A stretch of DNA of 64,000 nucleotides from DASZBR01 sp035943935 (GTDB lineage Bacteria; Pseudomonadota; Gammaproteobacteria; DASZBR01), in contig DASZBR010000001.1 in the NCBI GenBank assembly GCA_035943935.1, forward strand, positions 98,520 through 162,519, written 5' to 3'. Made by a program: the position numbers and the translations under genes. Below the pieces are notes generated by a model. The model did not search any database. It had not been told where the DNA came from and saw only the letters and a program-made list of their open reading frames with translations. Shown one piece after another: positions 27,010 to 34,473 of the stretch (positions are counted from its first letter, which is position 1; each line of letters begins with the position of its first letter).

Positions 27010-27034
27010 TCGGAACGATTATAGAGGAGGTAAT

Positions 27035-27571
27035 ATGTCGCGCTATTTATTGAGATTATTCTTTTATCTGTTTATTGCTGTTTCTCTTTCTGCGTGTGCG
27101 ACGCTCTATCAACCGGCAAGCAGTACGGGTTTTGGCTATTCTGAAACACAAATCGATCACAATACGATTCGCGTTAATTTTAATGGTAATGGCGATACCA
27201 CGAAGAGTACCGTAGAAAACTATGCGCTTTATCGATGCGCTGAAACGACGTTAAATCATGGATACGATTATTTTGTGATTGTTTCCAATAATATCGATGC
27301 GAGAGATCAGTCTGTAGTCGTGCCTCCAACCTATGCGATATCGCCTTATTCAGGTTTCCCTGTGTATCCGTACGGATATGGTTTTGGTCCCGCTGGATTT
27401 TATCCTTACGGACCTTACTCGTCGCCACCCGAAGTGTATAACTATCGACAATATGGCTCATCGGTGACGATAAAAATGTTCAAGGGCAAAAAACCGGCGA
27501 AATTACTGAATGCGTATGACGCACAAGAAGTTGTTGAATATATGAGTGGAAGTATCAAGAGAGCGCGTTAG
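27035..27571 (+). CDS. Outer-envelope lipoprotein, CC0125-like
   Basis: 178 residues with lipobox VSLSACA (Cys at 21). The mature domain includes TGFGYSETQIDHNTIRVNFNGN and ALYRCAETTLNHGYDYFVIV, the pattern of the CC0125/CC1285 lipoprotein family, followed by a Pro/Tyr/Gly-rich stretch (about 95-140) and a basic C-terminus. GAGGAGGTAAT precedes the ATG. Only 25 bp after the COG4705-type gene, so probably co-transcribed from the PmrA-type promoter. Confidence 0.8.
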   Translation: MSRYLLRLFFYLFIAVSLSACATLYQPASSTGFGYSETQIDHNTIRVNFNGNGDTTKSTVENYALYRCAETTLNHGYDYFVIVSNNIDARDQSVVVPPTYAISPYSGFPVYPYGYGFGPAGFYPYGPYSSPPEVYNYRQYGSSVTIKMFKGKKPAKLLNAYDAQEVVEYMSGSIKRAR

Positions 27572-27906
27572 TTTGCTGTGATTTCACCCAAGTAGACCAT
27601 CACTATCCCAAAAAATACTTGTATCCCAATATAAAGTAACGCTTCCGCGGTATATCCATGTTTTAAAAACTTAAATCCTTCCAATCCAAATGCCGAGAAC
27701 GTCGTAAAACTTCCCAGAACACCTGTAATTAAAAATAATCTATAAGCTGGATTGATTAACGAACTCGCGGTGCCGATCAAAAAACAGCCGCTTAAATTAA
27801 TGATAATAGTTGCGGTTGGCGAGCTATTAAATAAGATAATAATTAGATATCGAATAACAGAACCAAAGATTCCGCCGAGGCTGACTAAAATAAGGGATGA
27901 TTTCAT
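27568..27906 (-). CDS. crcB: Fluoride exporter CrcB/Fluc
   Basis: 112 residues, four TM helices. GGIFGSVIRYLII, the TATIIINLSGCFLIGTASSL segment (pore Asn and Gly) and GVLGSFTTFSAFGLE are the Fluc signatures. ATG 27906 is chosen: GTAGGAG lies 8 bases upstream, whereas the ATG two codons earlier is too close. A fluoride riboswitch precedes it and its 3' end can pair with this ribosome binding site. Its 3' end overlaps the convergent lipoprotein gene by 4 bp. Confidence 0.95.
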   Translation of the reverse strand: MKSSLILVSLGGIFGSVIRYLIIILFNSSPTATIIINLSGCFLIGTASSLINPAYRLFLITGVLGSFTTFSAFGLEGFKFLKHGYTAEALLYIGIQVFFGIVMVYLGEITAN

Positions 27907-27913
27907 GTGCATT

Positions 27914-27990
27914 CTCCTACGTAATGTAAATTGTTGATTTAACGTAGGAGTCATTAGCCATGTGGCGGTTGAGGTGAACTCCATCACCGG
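27914..27990 (-). ncRNA. Fluoride riboswitch (crcB motif) with RBS-sequestering arm
   Basis: Reading the minus strand from 27990: GGTGATGGAGTTCACC, then AACCGCC, then GGCTAATGACTCCTAC ending near 27944. These are the conserved elements of the crcB-motif fluoride aptamer (GGnGAUGGnGUUCnCC hairpin, AACCGC, GCUGAUGACUCCUAC). Its last bases, CTCCTACGT (27950 to 27942), are perfectly complementary to ACGTAGGAG (27922 to 27914), which contains the crcB Shine-Dalgarno. Fluoride binding would hold the first strand in the aptamer pseudoknot and free the ribosome site: translational ON control (mechanism inferred). Confidence 0.92.
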
Positions 27991-28033
27991 TGAGAATTAC
28001 TGTAACATAAGTGGGATTGTAGGAGAGAGAGTT

Positions 28034-28522
28034 ATGACTACAGAAATTATTGCTTTACAAGATATTATCGCACCCGACGGTGTGTGTTTTGGTTGTGGCT
28101 CAAAAAACGCGAACGGTTTGCGCATCAAAAGTTATTGGGATGTAGATAACGTTCACGTCATAACAACGCATATGCCTGATACTCGCTATGTCGGTTGGCC
28201 ATCATTAGTTTATGGTGGATTAATCAGCTGTCTCGTCGATTGCCATTCAAATTGGACGGTGATGGCAAATCACTATCGCGCTGAAGGTCGTGATCCAGAA
28301 ACATTACCGCGCATTGATTGTGTGACTGGTTCGTTGGGCGTGAAATATATTAAGCCAACACCGATGGGTGTTTTGCTGACACTGAAAGCGCGTATTGAAG
28401 GTGAGGTTAAACGCAAGACACGTGTTGTGTGTGAAGTATATGCGGGCGATACATTAACGGCGCTAGGTGATTCGATTTTTGTCAGAGTCGATGTGGGTCA
28501 TTTAGCGAAGACAGCAATGTAG
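28034..28522 (+). CDS. Hotdog-fold (PaaI/4HBT-like) thioesterase-type protein
   Basis: 162 residues. N-terminal CFGCGSKNANGLRI is the typical start of the PaaI-like hotdog branch; VYGGLISCLVDCHSNWTV is the hotdog helix with the catalytic-position acidic residue, and SLGVKYIKPTPMGVLLTLKARI the following strands. Likely an acyl-CoA thioesterase; substrate unknown. TAGGAGAGAGAG precedes ATG 28034; the longer frame runs into the antisense riboswitch. A strong terminator follows. Confidence 0.85.
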   Translation: MTTEIIALQDIIAPDGVCFGCGSKNANGLRIKSYWDVDNVHVITTHMPDTRYVGWPSLVYGGLISCLVDCHSNWTVMANHYRAEGRDPETLPRIDCVTGSLGVKYIKPTPMGVLLTLKARIEGEVKRKTRVVCEVYAGDTLTALGDSIFVRVDVGHLAKTAM

Positions 28523-28553
28523 GGGCGCGATTTATCGCGCCCGTGCAATTTTT
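28523..28553 (+). terminator. Rho-independent terminator
   Basis: GGGCGCGA (28523-28530) and TCGCGCCC (28535-28542) form a perfect 8-bp stem with a four-base loop, followed by a T-run at 28549-28553. Directly after the thioesterase stop. Confidence 0.88.
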
Positions 28554-28564
28554 ACATAGTGCTA

Positions 28565-28921
28565 TTAATTAGCAGGGGTGAAACAAGAATACGCCTCTGC
28601 ATTTAACACATGTACATACATGCCGTTGTTATAGACCATGTGATTGTGTCTAATCACGACAGTATTTCCACCCAGATACAGTGTTTTATCTTTGATTTCA
28701 TTTAACTCAACGTCTGTTATTAACAGATTTTTAGGCTTATATCTCGTCGTGCTCGCTAAAACTTGTCCTTTCAACGTACAGTTTTTCAGTGTCACAACAT
28801 TTTGTGCAAACGTTGCATCAACGACATCGACCGGTACACTTGCAGGTAACATTACAGGCTTTTCTGCGGCACAACCCACTAACATCGCTACGCCTAACAC
28901 CATCAATACTTTCTTCATCAT
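28565..28921 (-). CDS. Small lipoprotein, paralogue of 32982-33332
   Basis: 118 residues with lipobox AMLVGCAAE. The mature domain shares NCTLKGQVLA, NLLITDVELNEIKDK, LGGNTVVIR, MYVHVLNAEAYSCF with the gene at 32982-33332 (NCLLKGHVLA, NLLITQEELRVIKEK, LGANSIVIR, RYVHVINADAYACL), so the two are clear paralogues. The pattern resembles DUF4156-type lipoproteins. Last gene of the left arm of the stress locus. Confidence 0.82.
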   Translation of the reverse strand: MMKKVLMVLGVAMLVGCAAEKPVMLPASVPVDVVDATFAQNVVTLKNCTLKGQVLASTTRYKPKNLLITDVELNEIKDKTLYLGGNTVVIRHNHMVYNNGMYVHVLNAEAYSCFTPAN

Positions 28922-28952
28922 AAATTCGCACCCTTTTAATTGAACAACAATA

Positions 28953-29495
28953 TTACTTCTTAAGACTCAACGTCGATTTTACGCTTGATACACCGTCTAC
29001 TGATTTTGCAAGTGCAATCAGTTTTTCACGTTGCGCCGCAGTGTGTACAACACCACTTAAAAGCGCTACGCCATCTTGTGTTTCTACTTTTACGTCTATG
29101 CCAGTAGCTAAATTGTTTTTAAGAAACACGCCCTTTATTTTCGCCGTGATATACGTATCAGTCAGCGGTTGAGTGCTGCTTGAGACCAATAACTGACTCG
29201 CATTCACATTGTTTACGCCAACGGTTGATTCAGAAATTTCGATAGCCTTTGACGCTTCCGTTGTAGAACCTGCAGTACCTTTTAAGGTAACAACCCCATT
29301 ATTGGTTTCAACGCCAATATTTAATGCGTGAGTGACTTCGTTCATAGCAAGACTACTTTTAATCTTGCCCGTAATAACGCTATCACTTACCGCTGCACCC
29401 ATGGTATTTGAGGTTGCTGCCAATGCGGAAAAAGAAACGCCTGCGAGCAAAATAATACTGTATTTTTTCAATCGTTCAATTAATGATAATTTCAT
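28953..29495 (-). CDS. OsmY-like periplasmic protein with two BON domains
   Basis: 180 residues. Signal peptide MKLSLIERLKKYSIILLAGVSFSALA, then two BON domains, each with the D[ST][VY]IT[GA]KIKS/KIKG start (residues about 38-105 and 115-180) and the V.T..GVV.L.G core. OsmY-type proteins are stress-induced and stabilise the envelope or act as periplasmic chaperones. AGGAG precedes ATG 29495. Paralogue of the gene at 31338-31895. Confidence 0.9.
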   Translation of the reverse strand: MKLSLIERLKKYSIILLAGVSFSALAATSNTMGAAVSDSVITGKIKSSLAMNEVTHALNIGVETNNGVVTLKGTAGSTTEASKAIEISESTVGVNNVNASQLLVSSSTQPLTDTYITAKIKGVFLKNNLATGIDVKVETQDGVALLSGVVHTAAQREKLIALAKSVDGVSSVKSTLSLKK

Positions 29496-29543
29496 AAGTA
29501 TATCTCCTGGTATTTGGTGTGCATGATGAAACAAGATGAGTGA

Positions 29544-29753
29544 TTACTCACCTAACTTTTGTTCTTTAATAAAAGCATTGATTTCGTTCTCTGCTTGCTC
29601 TTTTTGATAGCCATACGTTGCTTGAATTTTTCCTGATAATTCTTCAAACGACCCTTTCATGGTAGCAACATCATCATCGGTGAGCTTGCCCCATTGTTGC
29701 TTAATCTTGCCTTCGATTTGTTTCCAATGACCTTGGATAATGTCAGTATTCAT
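29544..29753 (-). CDS. CsbD-like stress protein
   Basis: 69 residues: MNTDIIQGHWKQIEGKIKQQ, WGKLTDDDVATMKGSFEELSGKIQ and YGYQKEQAENEI are the CsbD consensus. CsbD (E. coli YjbJ) is a small, abundant, stress-induced soluble protein of unknown mechanism. Co-oriented upstream of the BON gene. Two related CsbD genes are at 31928 and 32197. Confidence 0.92.
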   Translation of the reverse strand: MNTDIIQGHWKQIEGKIKQQWGKLTDDDVATMKGSFEELSGKIQATYGYQKEQAENEINAFIKEQKLGE

Positions 29754-29914
29754 AGTATTTCCTTTCAGTAATGAAAAAATCAGATTTTGCTCATGGAGAG
29801 CAATATGAGTATAAAAACGAGTACAACAAAAATTGAGAAAACATCGAGAGAATTGAGACGTAAGGATGTGCTACACCTTATTTATACGCGGTATGCTGCT
29901 CCAGGTCAATGTAA

Positions 29915-29941
29915 CCCGGACAGAGCTTCACTCTATCCGGG
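29915..29941. repeat. REP-like palindromic element
   Basis: CCCGGA...AGAG-CTTCA-CTCT...TCCGGG forms an imperfect stem with one C-A mismatch. Similar in core (CCCGGAT...ATCCGGG) to the element at 38901-38927. Located in a spacer between two same-strand genes. Confidence 0.6.
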
Positions 29942-29954
29942 AAAGTTAAAAAAA

Positions 29955-30227
29955 CTATTGAACCACCGTACCGCCTTTATCGTCACATTGTTGCGCTGTT
30001 AAATTCGTCACAATGCTTTTCGGATTGATGGCTCTGCAGGCATTTTTTCCACCACAACCATTTGCACCTGATTTACAGGCGCCCATGGATTTACAATTAT
30101 GTACGCCCATGCAGTTTACGGTGGGAGCTGCGACGGGAGTTGATGAAGGTGTCGCGGCATAACTTTCGGTCGCAAATAAACCCGCAATAACAGCGGCAAT
30201 AATGGCGCGTTTTCCTTGAGAATTCAT
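29955..30227 (-). CDS. Cys-rich exported peptide, copy 1 (bufferin-like?)
   Basis: 90 residues. Signal peptide to about residue 24 (GLFATESYAA), a Thr/Pro/Ala linker, then a Cys-rich core CMGVHNCKSMGACKSGANGC followed by GGKNAC, with five cysteines, and a conserved tail ending CDDKGGTVVQ. The C-x-G-V-x-x-C-K pattern resembles the periplasmic peptides annotated as bufferin-type (BufA2-like) metallophore precursors; no DUF692/MNIO maturase or BufC partner is near. A second copy is at 38078-38353. AAGGAG precedes the ATG. Metal binding is inference. Confidence 0.75.
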   Translation of the reverse strand: MNSQGKRAIIAAVIAGLFATESYAATPSSTPVAAPTVNCMGVHNCKSMGACKSGANGCGGKNACRAINPKSIVTNLTAQQCDDKGGTVVQ

Positions 30228-30365
30228 AAATAAGCTCCTTGAGAAGTGAAAGTGGATATTACCAAAATAAGTTAAATGAATCTTGGTAGTTATTACGAAA
30301 ATATCGTATTAGCATGGCATCAGCAGTAAAGGATAGAGAGTATATGCGGCCATGTGGACAGGACG

Positions 30366-31139
30366 CTAGAAAAACAAATTGTTTTCGTTGATGAATTTTA
30401 TGATTTCTTGTTTTCGCGTACAGTGCAATTTAATTTTTATTTGATTGATAAAAGATTCAATCGTTCGATGCGAAATGTTCAGTACGCGTGCAATGTCCTT
30501 TGCGCTATAACCGCGAGAAAGATAGTAGAGACATTCTGTTTGTCTTTCCGTAAAGGAGATATCTAAAAGCGTGCTGTTGAAACGAAAAGGCTTCTCTTCT
30601 CTTTTGTGATGCTGTGTAAAACCTCTGACATTTGAGCGCATATGATCAGGCACCCAAATTAAATGATCTTCGAGGGGTTCAATGATACTGCTCGCAGTTT
30701 TCTTGAAGTCTTTCGTAAAGCGCTCAATGGGATCTTTTTGGTTTAAACAAAAATTGATGTTTCGATCAATATCTGTATTTGAGAGGCCAAAACAAAATAA
30801 TTCGTAATAACCAACCCCTCGCTTAATGATGTCGAGAATCGTGACGAGATTGTAGCGAGATTCTATTTGATGTAACAAGTCAGAATTAAAATCTTTTTTT
30901 GGGCGAATGTAATAAATATTTTCCTGTGTTTTTATATGCTCTGGAATAGTGGGTTGCCATTCATTTTTAAATAAACATTTAACAACATTAGCCTGTGTCG
31001 GTAAAAATAAGCATCTTCCGTCGTCATAAAATTTCCCGTAATCAAAGAACGAGATCTCAGTATTTCCCATGAGAGAGTTGAAAATGGATTTGGTTTCGAC
31101 GCATTTTGAGAGAGAGGGGTGGTTATTGGGCAGAAGCAT
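30366..31139 (-). CDS. LuxR-family transcriptional regulator
   Basis: 257 residues. The C-terminal HTH begins near 190: ISFTERQTECLYYLSRGYSAKDIARVLNISHRTIESFINQIKIKLHC is a full LuxR-type helix-turn-helix. The N-terminal domain (1-180) is not a receiver and has no obvious PAS motif; it may sense a ligand. GAGGATAACACT precedes the ATG. It is divergent from the BON/CsbD operon at 31338 with a 20-bp dyad between them, so it probably controls that operon and itself. Confidence 0.9.
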   Translation of the reverse strand: MLLPNNHPSLSKCVETKSIFNSLMGNTEISFFDYGKFYDDGRCLFLPTQANVVKCLFKNEWQPTIPEHIKTQENIYYIRPKKDFNSDLLHQIESRYNLVTILDIIKRGVGYYELFCFGLSNTDIDRNINFCLNQKDPIERFTKDFKKTASSIIEPLEDHLIWVPDHMRSNVRGFTQHHKREEKPFRFNSTLLDISFTERQTECLYYLSRGYSAKDIARVLNISHRTIESFINQIKIKLHCTRKQEIIKFINENNLFF

Positions 31140-31226
31140 AGTGTTATCCTCTAAGGTTGTTTTAAATAAAGTTCTGCAATCAGTGTCTTATCTCATCTAA
31201 ATTATATGAGTTTCCCTCCGAAAAAC

Positions 31227-31246
31227 ACCTAGTAGTTTCTCTAGGT
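31227..31246. promoter_or_regulatory. lux-box-like 20-bp dyad
   Basis: ACCTAGTAGTTTCTCTAGGT: perfect 6-bp arms ACCTAG/CTAGGT in a 20-bp frame. The Vibrio lux box is also a 20-bp dyad with outer ACCT...AGGT. It lies between the divergent LuxR-type gene and the stress operon, the expected place for its operator. Assignment is by inference. Confidence 0.5.
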
Positions 31247-31337
31247 CTTGTGCGTATTTCTTACGGATTTTGATTGTTTGCCGTTTCTTGCATGCTGGTT
31301 TCCGTAAGTTGTATCCATCTTTAATAGGAGGCTCACC

Positions 31338-31895
31338 ATGAAAACACACTGGATTCAAAACCTAAAAGCTAACTGGATTGTTTTTGTTGCCATTATCGCT
31401 TTTCCGCTTCTAGCGGCAGCGTCTAATAATGTGACTGCGGCAATCAATGATACGGTCATTACGGGAAAAATAAAAAGTAGTCTTGCAACAAATGAAGTGA
31501 CGCGTGCATTACAGATTAGCGTAGAAACAAATAATGGAATTGTCTCTTTATCCGGTACGGCAAAATCTGAAACAGAGGCGACGAAAGCAATAGAAATTGC
31601 AGAGTCAACGGTGGGTGTCAGAAGTGTGGATACCAGTCGTTTATATGTGCAGAACAGTGGGCAGCCTCTCACGGATGCCTATATTACGGCAAAAGTAAAA
31701 GGAATGTTTATTAAACATAATTTAATTACAGAAAAACAAACTGTACCGTTGTTGGGTGTAACAGTCGAAACACAAAACGGTGTGGTGTATTTGAGTGGTG
31801 CGGTAACAAATCGTGCACAACGTGAAACGCTGATAAACCTTGCAAAATCAGTGGATGGTGTTGCCGATGTAAAGTCGACCGTGAAAATCAAATGA
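31338..31895 (+). CDS. OsmY-like periplasmic protein with two BON domains, copy 2
   Basis: 185 residues. Signal sequence ending FPLLAAA, then BON domains at about 35-105 (NDTVITGKIKSSLATNEVTRAL) and 112-185 (LTDAYITAKVKGMFIKHN). Very close in order to the protein at 28953-29495, with a five-residue insertion in the second domain. AATAGGAGG precedes the ATG. First gene of the right-arm stress operon. Confidence 0.9.
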   Translation: MKTHWIQNLKANWIVFVAIIAFPLLAAASNNVTAAINDTVITGKIKSSLATNEVTRALQISVETNNGIVSLSGTAKSETEATKAIEIAESTVGVRSVDTSRLYVQNSGQPLTDAYITAKVKGMFIKHNLITEKQTVPLLGVTVETQNGVVYLSGAVTNRAQRETLINLAKSVDGVADVKSTVKIK

Positions 31896-31927
31896 TGATT
31901 TTTTTATAAACCTTGAGGAGAGCATTT

Positions 31928-32161
31928 ATGACAACAGATATTTTGGCAGGAAATTGGAAGCAGTTTTCAGGGGAAGTTAAAAAGCAATGGAGCAAACTCA
32001 CGGATGATGATTTGGGACAAATAAAAGGAGAGAAAGATAAATTAGTGGGGCTGTTGCAAGAAAAATACGGTTACGCAAAACAGAAAGCGCAAGAAGAGTT
32101 GGATTTCTTTCTGCGAAGTAAAGAAGAAGAGGACGATTGGCGTGATGAGGAAAGCAAATAA
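31928..32161 (+). CDS. CsbD-like stress protein
   Basis: 77 residues: TTDILAGNWKQFSGEVKKQW, SKLTDDDLGQIKGEKDKLVGLLQEKYGYAKQKAQEEL is the CsbD consensus, with an acidic tail (KEEEDDWRDEESK). GAGGAG nine bases before ATG 31928. Follows the BON gene at 32 bp. Confidence 0.92.
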   Translation: MTTDILAGNWKQFSGEVKKQWSKLTDDDLGQIKGEKDKLVGLLQEKYGYAKQKAQEELDFFLRSKEEEDDWRDEESK

Positions 32162-32196
32162 AACTTAATCCGTATTACTTTATAGGAGAACGTACC

Positions 32197-32547
32197 ATGG
32201 CTAACGACATTTTTTCAGGAAACTGGGAAGAGCTTTCAGGAGAGTTTAAAAAACAATGGAGCAAATTGACGGATGATGATCTGGGAAAAATAGAAGGAAA
32301 GAAAGATGAGCTCTTAGGCGTTCTACAGGAAAAATATGGATGGGCTGCAAAAGACGCTAAGAAAAAAGTGGAAGAGTTTATGGATGAAAAAGGAATCGAT
32401 TTAATGGACTTGAAAGAACGTGCCACGCAGGCCATTCAAGATCTTCCTAAACAGCTTGAAGACTGTGTTCAGGAGAGTCCCATGAAATCATTGTTAATTG
32501 CAGCAGGGATAGGGTTTTTACTTGGGGCTTTGTTTCTCAATAAATAG
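32197..32547 (+). CDS. CsbD fused to a YqjD/ElaB-like membrane anchor
   Basis: 116 residues. Residues 1-60 are CsbD (NDIFSGNWEELSGEFKKQW, SKLTDDDLGKIEGKKDEL); 61-90 an amphipathic helix; 91-116 QESPMKSLLIAAGIGFLLGALFLNK, a DUF883-type C-terminal anchor like those of the ribosome-associated proteins YqjD and ElaB. This puts a CsbD head on the inner membrane. TAGGAGAACG precedes the ATG. Confidence 0.85.
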   Translation: MANDIFSGNWEELSGEFKKQWSKLTDDDLGKIEGKKDELLGVLQEKYGWAAKDAKKKVEEFMDEKGIDLMDLKERATQAIQDLPKQLEDCVQESPMKSLLIAAGIGFLLGALFLNK

Positions 32548-32557
32548 GGATTTTATT

Positions 32558-32971
32558 ATGGAAACTGAAAGCGCAAAACGATGGGTGAAAGGTGTCAACG
32601 TGTTCTTGGGAGGACTTCTCGGAACGGCATTAAAATTAAAGGCTATTTCTAATTTGGCAGAAATTAAGCGTTTGCTTCATGAGGATGGAAGCGAAATGAA
32701 AAAAAATTTGCCGCTGATTGGAATGTTGTTGGCTCTTCTCACTGCGGGGTTCGTGATCAGTTGGGCAACCCTTTTCGTTATAGCCGTTTTTCTATTACAG
32801 GGTGTATTGAAGAATTGGCTAGAAGCGATCGGGGTTGCGGGATGTGTAAATTTGTTGGCTGTGTTTTTAATTATACGTGCATTAAATAATGTTTTAGGAC
32901 GTATGCGGTTTTTCAATACACGAGAGTATTTATCTCGTAAAAAGGCTGTTAAACCATCGGTAAAAAACTGA
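32558..32971 (+). CDS. YqjE/DUF1469 (phage-holin-superfamily) membrane protein
   Basis: 137 residues. An N-terminal helical region, then two TM helices (LIGMLLALLTAGFVISWATLFVIAVFLL and AIGVAGCVNLLAVFLIIRAL) and a basic tail. Fits the DUF1469/YqjE family, which in E. coli sits directly after yqjD; the same order here (YqjD-like anchor then YqjE-like) supports it. Not a phage lysis gene. ATG 32558 is 10 bp after the previous stop. Confidence 0.8.
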   Translation: METESAKRWVKGVNVFLGGLLGTALKLKAISNLAEIKRLLHEDGSEMKKNLPLIGMLLALLTAGFVISWATLFVIAVFLLQGVLKNWLEAIGVAGCVNLLAVFLIIRALNNVLGRMRFFNTREYLSRKKAVKPSVKN

Positions 32972-32981
32972 GGAGAGTACT

Positions 32982-33332
32982 ATGAAAAGTATCATGTTAG
33001 GTGTTGGAGTGTTATTGCTGGCATCGTGTGCAGCAGAACCGCCGATAGTTGTTCCTATGGCCTCGCCTGTAAACGTTATGGATGCCACAACGCCACAAAG
33101 TGTTATTTCACATGACAATTGTTTGCTCAAGGGTCACGTGTTGGCAAGAACATGGGATCAGGGCAATCCGAATAATCTTTTGATTACGCAAGAAGAGCTG
33201 CGCGTGATCAAAGAGAAAGCGGCGGTGTTGGGTGCTAATTCTATTGTGATTCGAGCCAATCAGGTCGTCTATGACAATGGTCGGTATGTGCATGTCATCA
33301 ATGCAGATGCTTATGCGTGTTTAATTCCTTAA
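32982..33332 (+). CDS. Small lipoprotein, paralogue of 28565-28921
   Basis: 116 residues. Lipobox LLLASCAAE, mature domain co-linear with the other copy (NLLITQEELRVIKEKAAVLGANSIVIR, YVHVINADAYACL). GAGGAGAG precedes the ATG. Anchored in the envelope; function unknown, DUF4156-like by pattern. Confidence 0.82.
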   Translation: MKSIMLGVGVLLLASCAAEPPIVVPMASPVNVMDATTPQSVISHDNCLLKGHVLARTWDQGNPNNLLITQEELRVIKEKAAVLGANSIVIRANQVVYDNGRYVHVINADAYACLIP

Positions 33333-33342
33333 GGAGAAAATT

Positions 33343-33996
33343 ATGAAATTGATTAAATTAACGGTTGTGTGTGGATTATTGGGTTGTTGTTCAACAGCGA
33401 TTGCCATGCCAAGTTGGTATGCCTATAACCAAAATTGTGGAACGGGTTTTTATCTCGGTGCCGGTCTTGGTTATGGTCAAGCAGATTTTGGTAGCAAAAT
33501 AAAAGACGCGTATAACGCTTATCCGATTCATTCTAACGATGAAGATGATATTGCCGGACGTGCGTATTTGGGTTACCAAATCACGCCTATCATTGGTGTA
33601 GAGGCAGGCTATAGTCTTTATGAAGACAATACGTATAAAGGCCAATCAGCGAATGGGTTAACGACGTCCAAGAGTCGTTTAGGGACAGAAACGATTGATC
33701 TTCTCGCAACGCTTGGTACGCCCTTATATTTTCATGGTTTTGGTCTGACCGTAAAAGGCGGTGCCGCGTATGTGATGTCTGATTATCATCATTCTGGTAA
33801 TGGATCGGATGCGAGTTTTGCCCCTGCAGATAGATCGAATGATCGATTTGCGGCAGCAGCAGGTGCCAGCATTATCTATAAATTACCGGATAATATGGCG
33901 GCAGATATTTCTTATTTGCATATATTTGCGCCTGCTCATGTGGATTCGCCTGAAACGGATCTGGTCACCCTTGGTTTAAGTTATCGATTTGCATAG
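33343..33996 (+). CDS. Outer-membrane beta-barrel protein (OmpW/OmpA-barrel type)
   Basis: 217 residues. Signal peptide to about residue 21 (CSTAIAMP). Eight alternating amphipathic strands begin with GTGFYLGAGLGYGQADF and include AYLGYQITPIIGVEAGYSLY; the C-terminus ends LVTLGLSYRFA, with the terminal aromatic needed for Bam insertion. AAGGAGAAAA precedes the ATG. Eight-stranded barrel family; partner or ligand unknown. Confidence 0.88.
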   Translation: MKLIKLTVVCGLLGCCSTAIAMPSWYAYNQNCGTGFYLGAGLGYGQADFGSKIKDAYNAYPIHSNDEDDIAGRAYLGYQITPIIGVEAGYSLYEDNTYKGQSANGLTTSKSRLGTETIDLLATLGTPLYFHGFGLTVKGGAAYVMSDYHHSGNGSDASFAPADRSNDRFAAAAGASIIYKLPDNMAADISYLHIFAPAHVDSPETDLVTLGLSYRFA

Positions 33997-34006
33997 GAGA
34001 AATAGT

Positions 34007-34180
34007 ATGGATCCCATTGATCAATTGAAGAAAGAGGCAAGTAGTCAATTTAAAAAGGGCACAACGGAAGTCCAAAAATCAGCAAAAGACTGGTATGGCT
34101 ATATTGAAAAGCATCCCCTTCAAAGTATGCTTTTTGGTACGGTTGTTTATTTTGCGGTCAAAGGGCTTTTAAAAGATTGA
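34007..34180 (+). CDS. Small DUF883/YqjD-like membrane-anchored protein
   Basis: 57 residues: MDPIDQLKKEASSQFKKGTT, then YIEKHPLQSMLFGTVVYFAVKGLLKD. A short amphipathic stretch and one C-terminal TM helix preceded by E-x-H-P-L, as in the YqjD/ElaB anchors. AGGAGAAATAGT precedes ATG 34007. Last gene of the stress operon before a terminator. Confidence 0.75.
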   Translation: MDPIDQLKKEASSQFKKGTTEVQKSAKDWYGYIEKHPLQSMLFGTVVYFAVKGLLKD

Positions 34181-34194
34181 TTTCTCACGACTGA

Positions 34195-34227
34195 ACGCGC
34201 TCTGTTATTCAGCTTAACAGGGCGCGT
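34195..34227 (+). terminator. Stem-loop terminator after the stress operon
   Basis: ACGCGC-T-CTGTTA (34195-34207) pairs with TAACAG-G-GCGCGT (34215-34227), a 13-bp stem with one T-G pair and a 7-base loop. Followed by GAGTTTATCATTT, a weak T-run. The next 245 bases up to the response-regulator gene contain no gene that I can support. Confidence 0.75.
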
Positions 34228-34473
34228 CTGAGTTTATCATTTCCCAAGGCCGCCTATGTGAAGTCACAGGTATACAACAAAAATGACACGTAGTATTTAA
34301 TTGAATGTGAGTTTGTGTTTGAATTTGAATGCGAGGGAGGGTGCGCATGAAACGAGGGGAAAATAGGGTGCTTTTTTCAATCGTTATTTTACCAAGACAA
34401 TTGCCGTATTTAAGGCTAAAAAACGAGGATGGTTTTCACATGAGAGAGTTAGAAAAAAGGGGTATGAAAAAGA

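Noticed and set aside
29805..30002. 66-residue frame MSIKTSTTK... with a plausible GGAG
   Set aside because: It runs through the REP-like palindrome and into the antisense 3' end of the Cys-rich gene; no family pattern.
32558..32971. Phage holin
   Set aside because: Although DUF1469 is in the holin superfamily, the neighbours (CsbD, YqjD-like anchor) match the chromosomal yqjD-yqjE pair; no lysis genes.
33310..33335. CTTAAG before the OMP gene as a fifth PmrA-type box
   Set aside because: The upstream TTTAAT is 8 bp rather than 11 bp away and the site coincides with the ribosome binding site.
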